This document shows, in pieces, positions 54,472 to 63,808 of a stretch of DNA of 64,000 bases (position 1 is the stretch's first letter; each line of letters starts with the position of its first letter). The notes beneath the pieces were generated by a model, which was given only the letters and a program-made list of their open reading frames with translations, ran no database searches and was not told where the DNA came from. The stretch comes from an uncultured Lutibacter sp. Its GTDB lineage: Bacteria > Bacteroidota > Bacteroidia > Flavobacteriales > Flavobacteriaceae. A program made the position numbers and the translations under genes. The DNA lies in assembly GCF_947493565.1 (NCBI RefSeq), contig NZ_CANLRG010000010.1:37329-101328 (forward strand). Direction: 5' to 3'.

Positions 54472-54959
54472 AATTGATTATTTATTAGAGGGAGTTTTCC
54501 CGAGTGATAGTAAACCTGAATTAATAGATGTTCGAGCACGGTAGGAACAGTAAATGGAATTTCTCCAGTTTTGATGTAATAAATTTTTATATCATTTAAA
54601 AGGAATGATTTGTAATAGTTACTCTTCTTTTTTTTACTATCTGAATTTATGATTTTGTCATAACACAAGTTCTCATTGACAAAACTATATGGAGTTGAAG
54701 AACGAATCAATCTACTGCCTAAACCATTTAAACAAATTTCAGAATTCTTATTTTTCTTTCTATTTACCTTCCCTGATGAACCTATATAAATTACTCCATT
54801 GTCACTATGTTCAAAAACATAAACTCCTTTGGTTTTATTTAAAAAATTGATATTTTTTATTAATTCCTTTCTACTGTTTATTCCGATAAGTTCCTCGAAT
54901 TGGGGTAAATCATTTTTCAAAAAACTATTTGTTTTTAATATGAGTTCTGATAACTTCAT
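54468..54959 (-). CDS. GIY-YIG nuclease-like protein
   Basis: 163 aa. GVYVFEHSDNGVIYIGSSGK supplies the GVY...YIG pair, followed by a conserved-looking R (GLGSRLIRSS) and a C-terminal E in TVLEHLLIQ that would bind metal. So a compact GIY-YIG nuclease is likely, although the domain is only about 120 residues. No signal peptide. It is the first gene of the pair with the secreted MORN-like protein. Confidence 0.65.
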   Translation of the reverse strand: MKLSELILKTNSFLKNDLPQFEELIGINSRKELIKNINFLNKTKGVYVFEHSDNGVIYIGSSGKVNRKKNKNSEICLNGLGSRLIRSSTPYSFVNENLCYDKIINSDSKKKKSNYYKSFLLNDIKIYYIKTGEIPFTVPTVLEHLLIQVYYHSGKLPLINNQL

Positions 54960-55351
54960 AGTTTATAATCGTTAAATTTAATACTTGCTTAAAATATCAC
55001 TTAAAGAAAAATTTATTAGAAGTTAGATTTATTAAGTTTCATTTTCTCAATTATTTTGGTGTTTACTTGTAAATTACTATAATAGCTAACAATAACTTTG
55101 GTGAAAAGCATCATTCATAGAATGATGCTTTTAGATTCAAATTATTCTTAACCCTCAAAGAATAATAATCACCGCTGAACTTCTCTTTTTCATGTATTTT
55201 GAATTATAGAAACATAGTTATTCCATATAATTACTTATTATATAAATCATACTCAAAATTAACATAACTTCTATAAAGATTACATTATCTCAACATAATG
55301 AGACGATTATTATTATAATATTATTGATTGATTTTTGTGTACCTTTATTAG
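54960..55351. other. Intergenic interval before the Kelch-sensor gene
   Basis: 392 bp, AT-rich. It contains a strong 13-bp hairpin (55104-55132) and, near the right side, TACCTTTA (55338-55345), one base off the -7 consensus, for the sensor gene. No gene seen. Confidence 0.5.
55104..55132. terminator. Strong hairpin between divergent genes
   Basis: AAAAGCATCATTC-ATA-GAATGATGCTTTT, a perfect 13-bp stem, with U-rich ends both ways. Divergent genes do not need a terminator here, so it may end a short leader transcript or be a regulatory hairpin. Confidence 0.55.
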
Positions 55352-56698
55352 ATGAAAAAGAATTTATTATTTTTACTTATTATTTTAATTTCAATTTCAG
55401 ATTTGCATTCTCAAAAAATCTATATTGGAAAAACAATTGAATTCAATCATTCTCTTATTGACCGTTTAAACAATATTGTATATGTTTATGGAGACAGCAT
55501 TTACAAAAAAATTTATTTAGACAGTTTTAAGGCCCAAAGTTTTCCTCTTAAAACAGATATAGAATTTGATTTAAAATCTTTTACTCCTTTAATGGTTGAT
55601 TCAACTCCTTTTTTTATTCATTCAAAAGGAGGTATTGTTTACAAACATAGAGCAGATTCTATTGTTAGAATTGACAATTCATTCAATCATTTAATGCAAA
55701 CCTATTCCAATATTTTTAGCTACAATTCAACAATTCACAGATTTGGAGGTTATGGTTTTTGGAGTGCCAGAAACTTCATAACTTATTTTGATAATACTTC
55801 GACTTATGAATGGGATATTGTCAACCCTGAGAACTCACAAGAATTACCCGAAGAATCAATGAGTGGAATTCATATTTTGATTGATGATGAACTGTATGTG
55901 TTTAATTCAACGTATAATAATCCTTTAAATAGATTGGAATATTCTTTTAATGAAAAATTATGGAAATATAATTTTATAGAAAAAAAATGGACTTATCTGG
56001 GAGATACTGAATTTATAAATACAATTCCAACTACCCATAATATTGTTTTTGATGATAAATTAATAATATTTCAATATTCAAAATACATTGTAGTAGACCT
56101 TATAAACAATACTGTTAAAGAATTTGAAAAGACTATGAAAGGTCAACAAGTTTATCATGTTCTTGAACCTTTTTTTCATAATAATAGATTCTATTTCTTT
56201 GATATAGATAATTCTGGACAATTGTATTTTTCTTTTGCTTCAGAAAATGAAATTCTTGGTAAAGAAATTAATTCAAAGCACTTCTACACGAATAGCTTAA
56301 AAGTAAAAACCTGGGTTTTAACTATTTTCATATTGATATTATCATATTTTATATATAAAACAACAATATCTATTTATAGAAAGCGTAATAAAATTCTTCT
56401 GATTGAAAATGGACTAAAGTATAAAAGGAAATTTATTCATTTAGATTCAGAGGCTTTAATAATCTTAAAATTACTTCTAACGACTAACACTGTTAACTCT
56501 GCTGATATTTTAAAAGTAGTTGAAAAGGGACAATTTAGTAGAGCCCATAATGAAAGGTTAAAATTCCAAAAAATTGAAGAAATCAATTTTCAATTGAAAA
56601 CATTATTGGGAAGTGATGAAGAATTAATAACTTCAAAAAAATCAGATTTTGACAGAAGAATAAGAGTTTATTCTATCAATAAGAAGTACTTTATTTAG
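55352..56698 (+). CDS. Kelch-like sensor with TM helix and winged-helix-like C-terminus
   Basis: 448 aa. Signal peptide (…ISDLHSQ), then about 270 residues of beta-propeller-like repeats: HRFGGYGFWSARNF, ELYVFNS, LWKYNFIEKKWTYLGD, and KLIIFQYSKYIVVDLINN. A transmembrane helix (about 325-345: WVLTIFILILSYFIYKTTIS) is followed by a basic cytoplasmic segment and a roughly 85-residue domain (ALIILKLLLTTNTVNSADIL..., HNERLKFQKIEEINFQLKTL, FDRRIRVYSINKKYF) like an OmpR-type winged helix. This predicts a one-component membrane-bound transcription factor sensing an extracytoplasmic ligand. Targets unknown. Confidence 0.6.
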   Translation: MKKNLLFLLIILISISDLHSQKIYIGKTIEFNHSLIDRLNNIVYVYGDSIYKKIYLDSFKAQSFPLKTDIEFDLKSFTPLMVDSTPFFIHSKGGIVYKHRADSIVRIDNSFNHLMQTYSNIFSYNSTIHRFGGYGFWSARNFITYFDNTSTYEWDIVNPENSQELPEESMSGIHILIDDELYVFNSTYNNPLNRLEYSFNEKLWKYNFIEKKWTYLGDTEFINTIPTTHNIVFDDKLIIFQYSKYIVVDLINNTVKEFEKTMKGQQVYHVLEPFFHNNRFYFFDIDNSGQLYFSFASENEILGKEINSKHFYTNSLKVKTWVLTIFILILSYFIYKTTISIYRKRNKILLIENGLKYKRKFIHLDSEALIILKLLLTTNTVNSADILKVVEKGQFSRAHNERLKFQKIEEINFQLKTLLGSDEELITSKKSDFDRRIRVYSINKKYFI

Positions 56699-57055
56699 TT
56701 TAATTTTTTAAGTAAAAAAATTGAATTCAAGATTTTTCTTATCTATATCATTTCTCAAAAATAATTAAATAGCTACACCATGTTACTTCATCACTAAATT
56801 GTTTTGCCTTGAAAACTTGTAAGTAATAGATTATTAAATAGTTTGAGGGAAGGAGTGAAATCCTTTCTTGATTGCTACACAATCCCTCGATTAATATGAA
56901 AATCGAAAGGTGTTTATATCAAATAATAACTATATTTGTCAAGCAAAGTTCATTAAAATCATAACTGAATAGTTCAGTTGCCCTATACGTTACCCTAGTA
57001 ATTGTGTATGCTGTAACGTCAATGATATCAAGGCTTTTAGAAGGAGGTGTTAGAG
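56699..57055. other. Right end of element 2, no gene
   Basis: 357 bp with the right arm-type repeat at 56975-56997 and no gene. A 61-codon frame spanning the attachment site is not supported. Confidence 0.5.
56975..56997. repeat. Right arm-type repeat of element 2
   Basis: CAGTTGCCCTATACGTTACC then CTA matches 46661-46683 at 19 of 23 positions, about 60 bp inside the right attachment core. Confidence 0.55.
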
Positions 57056-57068
57056 CCTTCCTCTCTGC
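57056..57068 (+). other. Displaced tRNA-Ser end, right attachment core
   Basis: CCTTCCTCTCTGC, identical to 12211-12223 and 46480-46492. Only 13 bp of the tRNA end remains here, followed by the chromosomal terminator. Confidence 0.75.
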
Positions 57069-57083
57069 TGAAAAAATAAGTTT

Positions 57084-57111
57084 GCTCAACACTAATGTGT
57101 TGAGCTTTTTT
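57084..57111 (+). terminator. Original tRNA-Ser terminator, displaced about 45 kb
   Basis: GCTCAACAC-TAAT-GTGTTGAGC, a perfect 9-bp stem, then six T. The position just after the residual tRNA end suggests it served tRNA-Ser before the insertions. Confidence 0.8.
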
Positions 57112-57261
57112 GTTTATAATTTTGATTTAAAAAGTATTAAAAAAGTTAATCTAACTACCAATTTAGACATAAATTTCCTCCTTTTTTAAGACTATATTTT
57201 CTTTTTTTGTGTAAAGTAGACTTAACAATTTTTAAGTTATTAAGGAAAAGATAAATTTAAG

Positions 57262-58944
57262 ATGGTTACATACGATGCTATTGTAATTGGTACAGGAATC
57301 TCAGGTGGATGGGCCGCAAAAGAACTTTGTGAACAAGGACTTAAAACTTTGGTGCTAGAGAGAGGAAGAATGGTAAATCATATCACGGATTATACGACAA
57401 CCAATATGGATCCTTGGGATTTTAAGTATCAAGGTTTAAGCAATGCAAGTGAGCTTGAGAAGCAGCAAAAACAAAGGAGAACAGGTTTTGTTACTCATCC
57501 AAGTATTAAACACTGGTTTGTAAATGACCTAAAACATCCTTATAATGAAGATAAGAGATTTGATTGGATTAGAGGTTATCATGTTGGGGGACGTTCTATA
57601 ACATGGGGAAGACAGTGTTTAAGATTAAGTGATTTAGATTTTGAAGCTAACAAAAAAGATGGTATTGCTATTGATTGGCCTATTAGGTATAAAGATATTG
57701 CACCTTGGTATGATAAAGTTGAAGAATTTATTGGAGTTTGTGGAGAAAATTTAGGCTTACCTCATTTCCCTGACGGAATTCTCTCACCACCAATGGATTT
57801 AAATTGTGTTGAAAATGAATTTAAACATAAGATAATTGAAAATTATAAGGATAGACAACTTACCATAGGTCGTTTTGCAAACCTTACAGGTGATAAAGTA
57901 CATTTAGGCAGAAGTAATTGCTTGTATAGAAATAGGTGTATGAGAGGCTGTCCTTTTGGAGCTTACTTTAGCAGTAATTCGTCAACACTTCCAGCAGCTC
58001 AAAAAACTGGAAATATGACACTGAGGCCAAATTCAATTGTTTCAAAAATTATTTATAACGATAAAAATGGTGTGGCTGATGGAGTTGAAGTGATTGACGC
58101 TGAAACCCTAGAAAAAGTAGTTTTTAAGGCTAAAGTAATTTTTTGCTGTGCTTCTACGGTTGCCACTACCTCAATTTTATTGAATTCTAAATCTGAAAGA
58201 TATCCAAATGGTTTGGGTAATGATAGTGGGGAATTAGGTCATAATTTAATGGATCATCATTTTAAAGTTGGTGCTACTGCTATTGTTGAAGGTTTTGATG
58301 ATAAATATTATAAAGGAAGAAGACCAGCGAGTTTTCATATTCCTAGATTTAGAAATTTATCTGGAAATAAATCTGATCATAAATTTATAAGAGGATATGG
58401 ATTTCAAGGTAGTGCAAGCAGAAAAAATTGGACTCGAGCTATAAATGAACTTAGTTTTGGAGAAGAATTAAAGGAAGAGTTATTTAAGCCAGGGCCATGG
58501 AAGATTGGAATGAGTGGCTTTGGTGAATGTTTGCCTTATCATGAAAATAAAATGTACTTAAATTATGATAAGCTTGATCAATGGGGGTTACCAACGGTAA
58601 TTTTTGATTGTGAATTTAAAGAAAATGAAAGGGAAATGAGAAAAGATATGCAACAAGAGGCTATAAAAATGTTTCAATTGGCGGGGTTTAAAAATGTAGA
58701 AGGTTTTGATGAACCTTGTTATCCTGGACATGCAATTCATGAAATGGGAACAGCAAGAATGGGAAATGATTCAAAAACTTCAGTGTTGAATAAAAACAAT
58801 CAAATTCATGGGGTGCCTAATGTTTATGTTACAGATGGTTCTTGTATGACTTCCTCAGCTTATCAAAATCCATCACTTACCTATATGGCTTTAACTGCTA
58901 GAGCAGCTAACCATGCGGTAAAGCAATTAAAAATTAACAAATAA
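57262..58944 (+). CDS. GMC-family FAD oxidoreductase
   Basis: 560 aa. FAD-binding motif VIGTGISGGWAAKELCEQGL with LVLERG at the N-terminus. The conserved GMC end (HEMGTARMG, then GSCMTSSAYQNPSLTYMALT) carries the catalytic His/Asn region. A cysteine group (NCLYRNRCMRGCPFGAYF) resembles the iron-sulfur motif of the FAD sugar dehydrogenase large subunit. Together with the small subunit directly downstream (start one base after its stop) it should oxidise a sugar or sugar alcohol at the cell surface; the substrate is unknown. Confidence 0.85.
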   Translation: MVTYDAIVIGTGISGGWAAKELCEQGLKTLVLERGRMVNHITDYTTTNMDPWDFKYQGLSNASELEKQQKQRRTGFVTHPSIKHWFVNDLKHPYNEDKRFDWIRGYHVGGRSITWGRQCLRLSDLDFEANKKDGIAIDWPIRYKDIAPWYDKVEEFIGVCGENLGLPHFPDGILSPPMDLNCVENEFKHKIIENYKDRQLTIGRFANLTGDKVHLGRSNCLYRNRCMRGCPFGAYFSSNSSTLPAAQKTGNMTLRPNSIVSKIIYNDKNGVADGVEVIDAETLEKVVFKAKVIFCCASTVATTSILLNSKSERYPNGLGNDSGELGHNLMDHHFKVGATAIVEGFDDKYYKGRRPASFHIPRFRNLSGNKSDHKFIRGYGFQGSASRKNWTRAINELSFGEELKEELFKPGPWKIGMSGFGECLPYHENKMYLNYDKLDQWGLPTVIFDCEFKENEREMRKDMQQEAIKMFQLAGFKNVEGFDEPCYPGHAIHEMGTARMGNDSKTSVLNKNNQIHGVPNVYVTDGSCMTSSAYQNPSLTYMALTARAANHAVKQLKINK

Positions 58945-59565
58945 ATGAACAGGAGAGATTTACTTAAAACAACCCCTTTTTGGTTAGGCTCTGTTATTGC
59001 AACTCCTGCTATAATGCAACTATTAACTTCATGTAGTCAAAAAGAGAACTTATCTTGGAAGCCACTTCTTTTAGATAATAAACAGGCTTTTGTTCTTGAA
59101 AATATTGTAGATATTATTGTGCCAGCTTCTAAAACTATAGGTGCTTTAGATGTAAATATTCCTCAATTTATTGATTTAATTTTAAAAGATGTTTTTTTTG
59201 AAAACGAACAACAAATTTTTTTAAAGGGTGCGCAATATTTTAAAACTAAGTTTGAAGCGATGTTTAAAAAAGAAGTTGAAAATGGAAGTCGAGAAGATTT
59301 TTTACATTTAATTTCTATATTTTTTAAAATTTCTGCAGATCAACAACGTCAAATATTTGAATTATTAAACAAAGCAGAAGACAAGGTTAAAAATAAAGAG
59401 TTATACTGCATTTATAAATATTTAACTTTTATTAGGCACTATACACTTTTTGGCTATTATACTTCTGAAAGTGTTGGAAAAGAAATACTACACTATGATC
59501 CTATTCCAGGTTCTTATCTAGCTTGTGTGTCACTTTCAGATATTGGAAACGTATCGTCTATTTAA
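58945..59565 (+). CDS. Gluconate 2-dehydrogenase subunit 3-like protein
   Basis: 206 aa with a Tat-like leader (MNRRDLLKTTPFWLGSVI) containing the RR pair, and a cysteine (LLTSC) that may be lipidated. The remainder is the helical subunit 3 family typical of sugar dehydrogenase complexes, needed for export and assembly of the GMC subunit. Starts one base after the oxidoreductase stop, clearly one operon. Confidence 0.85.
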   Translation: MNRRDLLKTTPFWLGSVIATPAIMQLLTSCSQKENLSWKPLLLDNKQAFVLENIVDIIVPASKTIGALDVNIPQFIDLILKDVFFENEQQIFLKGAQYFKTKFEAMFKKEVENGSREDFLHLISIFFKISADQQRQIFELLNKAEDKVKNKELYCIYKYLTFIRHYTLFGYYTSESVGKEILHYDPIPGSYLACVSLSDIGNVSSI

Positions 59566-59582
59566 AAATAAAAAACCTGTTT

Positions 59583-62500
59583 TTAGGCATAGGTATCTAA
59601 TTTATATTTTTTAAGATAATTTTCTGAACCTGTTTGGAGTGCTTCCTTTTTAAAAGTATTTGGCGTTTTTCCAAAGTGTTTTTTAAAACATTTTGAAAAG
59701 TATTTTGGATCGTTAAATCCTGAGATATAAGCAGCTTCAGAGATACTATAACCATATTTTGCAATAACTATAGCAGCTTTTTTTAAACGTAGTAAGCGTA
59801 CGAGGTCTACCAATCCTTCGCCAGTTAATGCTTGACATTTTCTGTAAAGAACTGAGTAGCTTACATTTAATGCTTCAGCTAATTCTTCCATTTTAAAATT
59901 GGGATTTTCAATTTTAGAATTAATAGCCGCAATTAAATTTTCTAAAAAAATATCATCGTTTGATTTATCTATATTAATCTCTGGATTACTAATTACTTCT
60001 TTTTTAAAGTTAGAAATAATGTGTTCGGTAGATTTTATGATGTTGTTAATTTTTAATAATAGCTCATTTGTATTAAAAGGTTTATTAATAAATTCAATAG
60101 CTCCAGATTTTAAACCTAATATTTTTGATTTGGTAGAATTTTTGGCAGTTAATAAAACTATAGGAATGTGTTTTGTGAGTTTATCTTTTTGAAGCAACGT
60201 GCACATTTCAATTCCGTCCAATTCAGGCATCATAATATCACTTAAAATAATGTCTGGATGATTACTTTTTGCATAATAATAGCCTTCTTTTCCATTTTCA
60301 GCTAAAATAACGTTATAAATAGGAGAAAATAAATCTTTTAAAAGATGTTGTAATTCAAAATTATCTTCTACAATTAAAATTGTTTTATGGTGTTTTAAGT
60401 TGTTTGGTTTTTCTGTGTTTTGAACCTCTTCTTCAATAGCTTTTATATTGTAAGTGTTAGTTTCTTCAGTAACAATACGTTCTTCTTCTAAATAAGCATC
60501 TTTAGTAATAGGTAAAGTAACGGTAAAAGTGGTGCCTTCAATTGTAGATGAATTTACTTCAATTTTCCCTCTATGTAAGTCAATTAGCTCTTTTGTTAAA
60601 GCCAGTCCAATACCAGTACCTTTGTTTTTTTTACCTGCTTTTGATTGATAAAAAAGCGTAAAAATATTTTTCATTTCTTCCTTTGAAATGCCTGGTCCAG
60701 AATCGGACACAGCAATTTTTATGGAGTTTTTATTATTTATTGGTAAGGCAATAAGTTGTATGTTGCCTTCTTTAGGTGTAAACTTAAATGCGTTGGCTAA
60801 TAAGTTATAAATAATATGTTCAAACTTATCTTTATCGTACCAAACTTCTGATATATTTTTTGGGCAATTAATAGTAAAGTCTATATGTTTTAGCCTTGCT
60901 TGTTCTTTAAAAGAAAGAGCAATGTCATTTATTTCCTTGCATAAATTGTTTTTGGTTACAAATAATCTAATTTTATCTAACTCTTTATTTCTAACAGTGG
61001 TAAGTTCAAAAACTATTCTTGATAAACGTTTTACGTTATTAGAAATAATTTGAAGACGTTGTTTTAGTAAAAGGTTTCCATTTTCTTCAGCTCGCATTAA
61101 CATATTATCTATAGGGCTTGATATAAGAGTAAGAGGAGTTTGAATTTCGTGCGACATTTTAGCAAAAAAGTTCATTTTTAATGCATGTAATTCTTTTTCT
61201 TTATTATAACTAATTGTTTCAGAAATTAATTTTTTCTTTAAATCGTACCATTTTTTTATTAGTAAACCTATGAATGCTAAAATTAAAAAATAGAAGAAAT
61301 ATGCAATAGGTTTATTCCATAAAGGTTGAGTAATTCTGATATCAATTTTTTTTGGAGGAATGTTCCATACACCATTTTTAGAGCTTGCTTTTACTTCAAA
61401 AGTATAATTTCCAGAGGGAATATTGGTATAGGTAGCTAGCTGTTCTTTTTTGGCAGTTATCCATTCATCATTAAACCCTAACAATCTATAAGCATAGTTG
61501 TAATTTGGATTTAAAACATTATCAATAGCAGAAAACCTAAAAGAGAATGAAGATTGGTTAGGTTGCAGTTTTATTTTTTTTAAGTAAGCTATGTTTGAGG
61601 TAATTTGTTTTGGAATTAAAGAATCTGCAGGTTGATTTAAAATTTCTAAAGAATGAATATACAGTTTTGCTTTAGATTCTTTTTTTGAAATTTCATTGGG
61701 TTTAAAACTATTTAAGCCATTTATTCCACCAAAATAAAGAATTCCTTCATCATCTTTAAAAGCACTTCTTGGTAAAAAGAAATTATCTTGAAGACCATCA
61801 ATTCCTAAATATTTATTCACTATAGAATCTTTAATGTTAAAGTGTAAAATACCATTTGAAGAACTTAACCAAAGATTATTTTCATTTTCGGCAAGTACAG
61901 ATCTTAAATCAATATTTTTAAAAGAAGGGCAATTTTGAAAAGATTCGTACTTGTTTTTTGTTGGGTCATATTTAAATAGTTTACCATGTGAATTTATCAA
62001 CCAAATAAATCCTAAACTATCTAATTCCATAAATTTTATTCCTGGAATATCATTGCTATATTCTTTTTCATTATAATAACTTACATAAGCAAAACTTGAG
62101 TTTTTAATATCTGATACATTTTCATCAAATCTAAAAAGACCACCTTTAAAGTATCCAATCCATATGGTTCCTTTTTTATCTTCAATAAAACTTTCAGCGA
62201 TACTTCCTTTTAATCCTTTAGTATTATTATCAAAAGAAGCCAGTAATTTTAAATTACTTGAATATATAGTTAATGAAAGGTTAGATGCAACCCATATTCT
62301 TCCTTTAGAGTCTTTAAAAACGCTTCTTACATCTGAAGCTTTTTGTAATAGTGAGTTTTTTATAGGAATGTTATTAAATGTTTTATTTTTTGAGTTGTAG
62401 TGCCATAACCCATTTTTATAGGTGCCAATCCACATATTTGATATATCATCCTCAATAATTGACTGAATATAAAATCCTTTTTTTTGTTGATTACTTGTAA

Positions 62501-63707
62501 AGTATTGTTTTTTAGAACTTACACCGTTTACTGGTTTAATCTCTGTTAAACCAGTGCCATCAGTACCTGCCCATAAAGTACCATTTTTACTTTTGTATAT
62601 TGATAAAACTCTTGATGGTGTATTATTAGCAGAACCCTCATAATAATTAATTTTATTATTAACTTCTGGTAAAATATTTAAACCCCCATAATTTGTGGCT
62701 ACCCAAATATTCTCGTGAGCATCTTCATAAATATCAATTACAGTGTTACTACTTAAGGAAAATTTATTATTATTTTGGTGTGTATATAATTGAATGGTTC
62801 CTTTTTGAGAATGAATTCGATACAATCCTCCACCATCAGTACCTGCCCAAATATAGCCCTTACTATCACAGTAAAGTGTAATAAACATTTCATTTTTTAT
62901 TTTATAAATAGGCTTTTTAAAAAGAGCGTCCTGAACAAATTTTTTCTCATTTATATCATAAACAAATAGTCCAAATGTTTCTGTTCCTATCCATAATTTA
63001 TTGGATAAATCTACAGTAATATATAAGTTTCCTGGATAGTCTGAAAATGGCCCATTAAGGATACTTAATTTATTCTCTTTATTAGAATAATGAAAAATTT
63101 TCCCTTTTTCAGTACTTATAAATAAGTCATTTGATTCAGTTTCAACAATTTGTAATATTTCTAAAACATTATAAGCAATATTAGGTATTGAAGTTATTTT
63201 ATGAAGTTTATTATCAGTGTAATTATACTTGTAGATGTCTCCTTTTTTTGTTCCTAGAACAACCGACTTTTTAGTTGTATGTATTACCTGAACTGGTTTT
63301 CCTTTTATAGCATCTATTTGTTCGTAATTTCCTAAAGTATCACAAATAGCTGCCAATCCATTTTTAGTGGTAATCCAAATATTGTTTTTAAAATCTTTAG
63401 TAATATCATTTATATAATCATCAGATTCTTTTTGTTCAAATATTTCATTAATACTTGTGTAAAAATAATTATTACCGTCATATTTTGCATATCCTGAAGA
63501 ATAGTTCAACCAAATATAGCCATTTTGGTCTTGGATAATTTCACTAATATAAAGAGCTCTTTTATTTTGAGTTGGTGATAAGTGAATAAAATTATAGTGC
63601 TCCTGACCTATAAAATTTAAACTATTTAGTAATAGATAAATAGTAGTAAATAATAATTTGAAGGAGCGTTTTTCGTTCTTAAAACTCTTTAAAATAGGTT
63701 TTGTCAT
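59583..63707 (-). CDS. Hybrid two-component system regulator (HTCS)
   Basis: 1374 aa in one chain. Signal or anchor at the N-terminus, then about 700 residues of propeller repeats (IWVATNYGGLNIL, LWIGTETFGLFVYD and many similar), a Y_Y_Y domain, a TM helix (about 800-820), histidine kinase (H853 in MSHEIQTP; N, G1, G2 boxes present), receiver (D1157 in SDIMMPELDG) and a C-terminal AraC HTH. It would sense a periplasmic glycan fragment and activate a carbohydrate locus. Its target genes are not in the window; the convergent GMC pair is only 17 bp away. Confidence 0.92.
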   Translation of the reverse strand: MTKPILKSFKNEKRSFKLLFTTIYLLLNSLNFIGQEHYNFIHLSPTQNKRALYISEIIQDQNGYIWLNYSSGYAKYDGNNYFYTSINEIFEQKESDDYINDITKDFKNNIWITTKNGLAAICDTLGNYEQIDAIKGKPVQVIHTTKKSVVLGTKKGDIYKYNYTDNKLHKITSIPNIAYNVLEILQIVETESNDLFISTEKGKIFHYSNKENKLSILNGPFSDYPGNLYITVDLSNKLWIGTETFGLFVYDINEKKFVQDALFKKPIYKIKNEMFITLYCDSKGYIWAGTDGGGLYRIHSQKGTIQLYTHQNNNKFSLSSNTVIDIYEDAHENIWVATNYGGLNILPEVNNKINYYEGSANNTPSRVLSIYKSKNGTLWAGTDGTGLTEIKPVNGVSSKKQYFTSNQQKKGFYIQSIIEDDISNMWIGTYKNGLWHYNSKNKTFNNIPIKNSLLQKASDVRSVFKDSKGRIWVASNLSLTIYSSNLKLLASFDNNTKGLKGSIAESFIEDKKGTIWIGYFKGGLFRFDENVSDIKNSSFAYVSYYNEKEYSNDIPGIKFMELDSLGFIWLINSHGKLFKYDPTKNKYESFQNCPSFKNIDLRSVLAENENNLWLSSSNGILHFNIKDSIVNKYLGIDGLQDNFFLPRSAFKDDEGILYFGGINGLNSFKPNEISKKESKAKLYIHSLEILNQPADSLIPKQITSNIAYLKKIKLQPNQSSFSFRFSAIDNVLNPNYNYAYRLLGFNDEWITAKKEQLATYTNIPSGNYTFEVKASSKNGVWNIPPKKIDIRITQPLWNKPIAYFFYFLILAFIGLLIKKWYDLKKKLISETISYNKEKELHALKMNFFAKMSHEIQTPLTLISSPIDNMLMRAEENGNLLLKQRLQIISNNVKRLSRIVFELTTVRNKELDKIRLFVTKNNLCKEINDIALSFKEQARLKHIDFTINCPKNISEVWYDKDKFEHIIYNLLANAFKFTPKEGNIQLIALPINNKNSIKIAVSDSGPGISKEEMKNIFTLFYQSKAGKKNKGTGIGLALTKELIDLHRGKIEVNSSTIEGTTFTVTLPITKDAYLEEERIVTEETNTYNIKAIEEEVQNTEKPNNLKHHKTILIVEDNFELQHLLKDLFSPIYNVILAENGKEGYYYAKSNHPDIILSDIMMPELDGIEMCTLLQKDKLTKHIPIVLLTAKNSTKSKILGLKSGAIEFINKPFNTNELLLKINNIIKSTEHIISNFKKEVISNPEINIDKSNDDIFLENLIAAINSKIENPNFKMEELAEALNVSYSVLYRKCQALTGEGLVDLVRLLRLKKAAIVIAKYGYSISEAAYISGFNDPKYFSKCFKKHFGKTPNTFKKEALQTGSENYLKKYKLDTYA

Positions 63708-63808
63708 TTAATCCAAATTTAATTTAGCAACCTGCTAAAGCACTTAATTTTAATTTATTACGGGATAAATATATGAACATTTGTTTTTATAAGCATGTAA
63801 AATTGATG

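Larger units (their letters stand above)
46480..57068. mobile_element. Integrative element 2, stacked behind element 1
   Basis: About 10.6 kb between the 13-bp cores CCTTCCTCTCTGC at 46480-46492 and 57056-57068. It has its own tyrosine integrase, an RteC-position gene, a Xis-like gene, a primase-like gene, an RHH protein and similar 23-bp repeats near each end (46661 and 56975). No relaxase or transfer genes. Cargo: serine recombinase and 53-aa partner, secreted repeat protein, secreted MORN-like protein, GIY-YIG protein and a Kelch/wHTH sensor. Confidence 0.8.

Noticed and set aside
12201..57068. Conjugation or mobilisation genes (relaxase, VirD4/TraG, Tra proteins)
   Set aside because: Looked for in all sizeable open frames of both elements; none found. 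The RHH protein at 50944 alone is not enough to claim mobilisation.
57004..57189. 61-codon open frame across the right attachment site
   Set aside because: Spans the residual tRNA end and the terminator hairpin; an artefact of a stop-poor stretch.
59566..59582. Terminator between the GMC pair and the HTCS
   Set aside because: Only a short AAAAAC/GTTTTT pairing with a 2-nt loop; not a credible hairpin.
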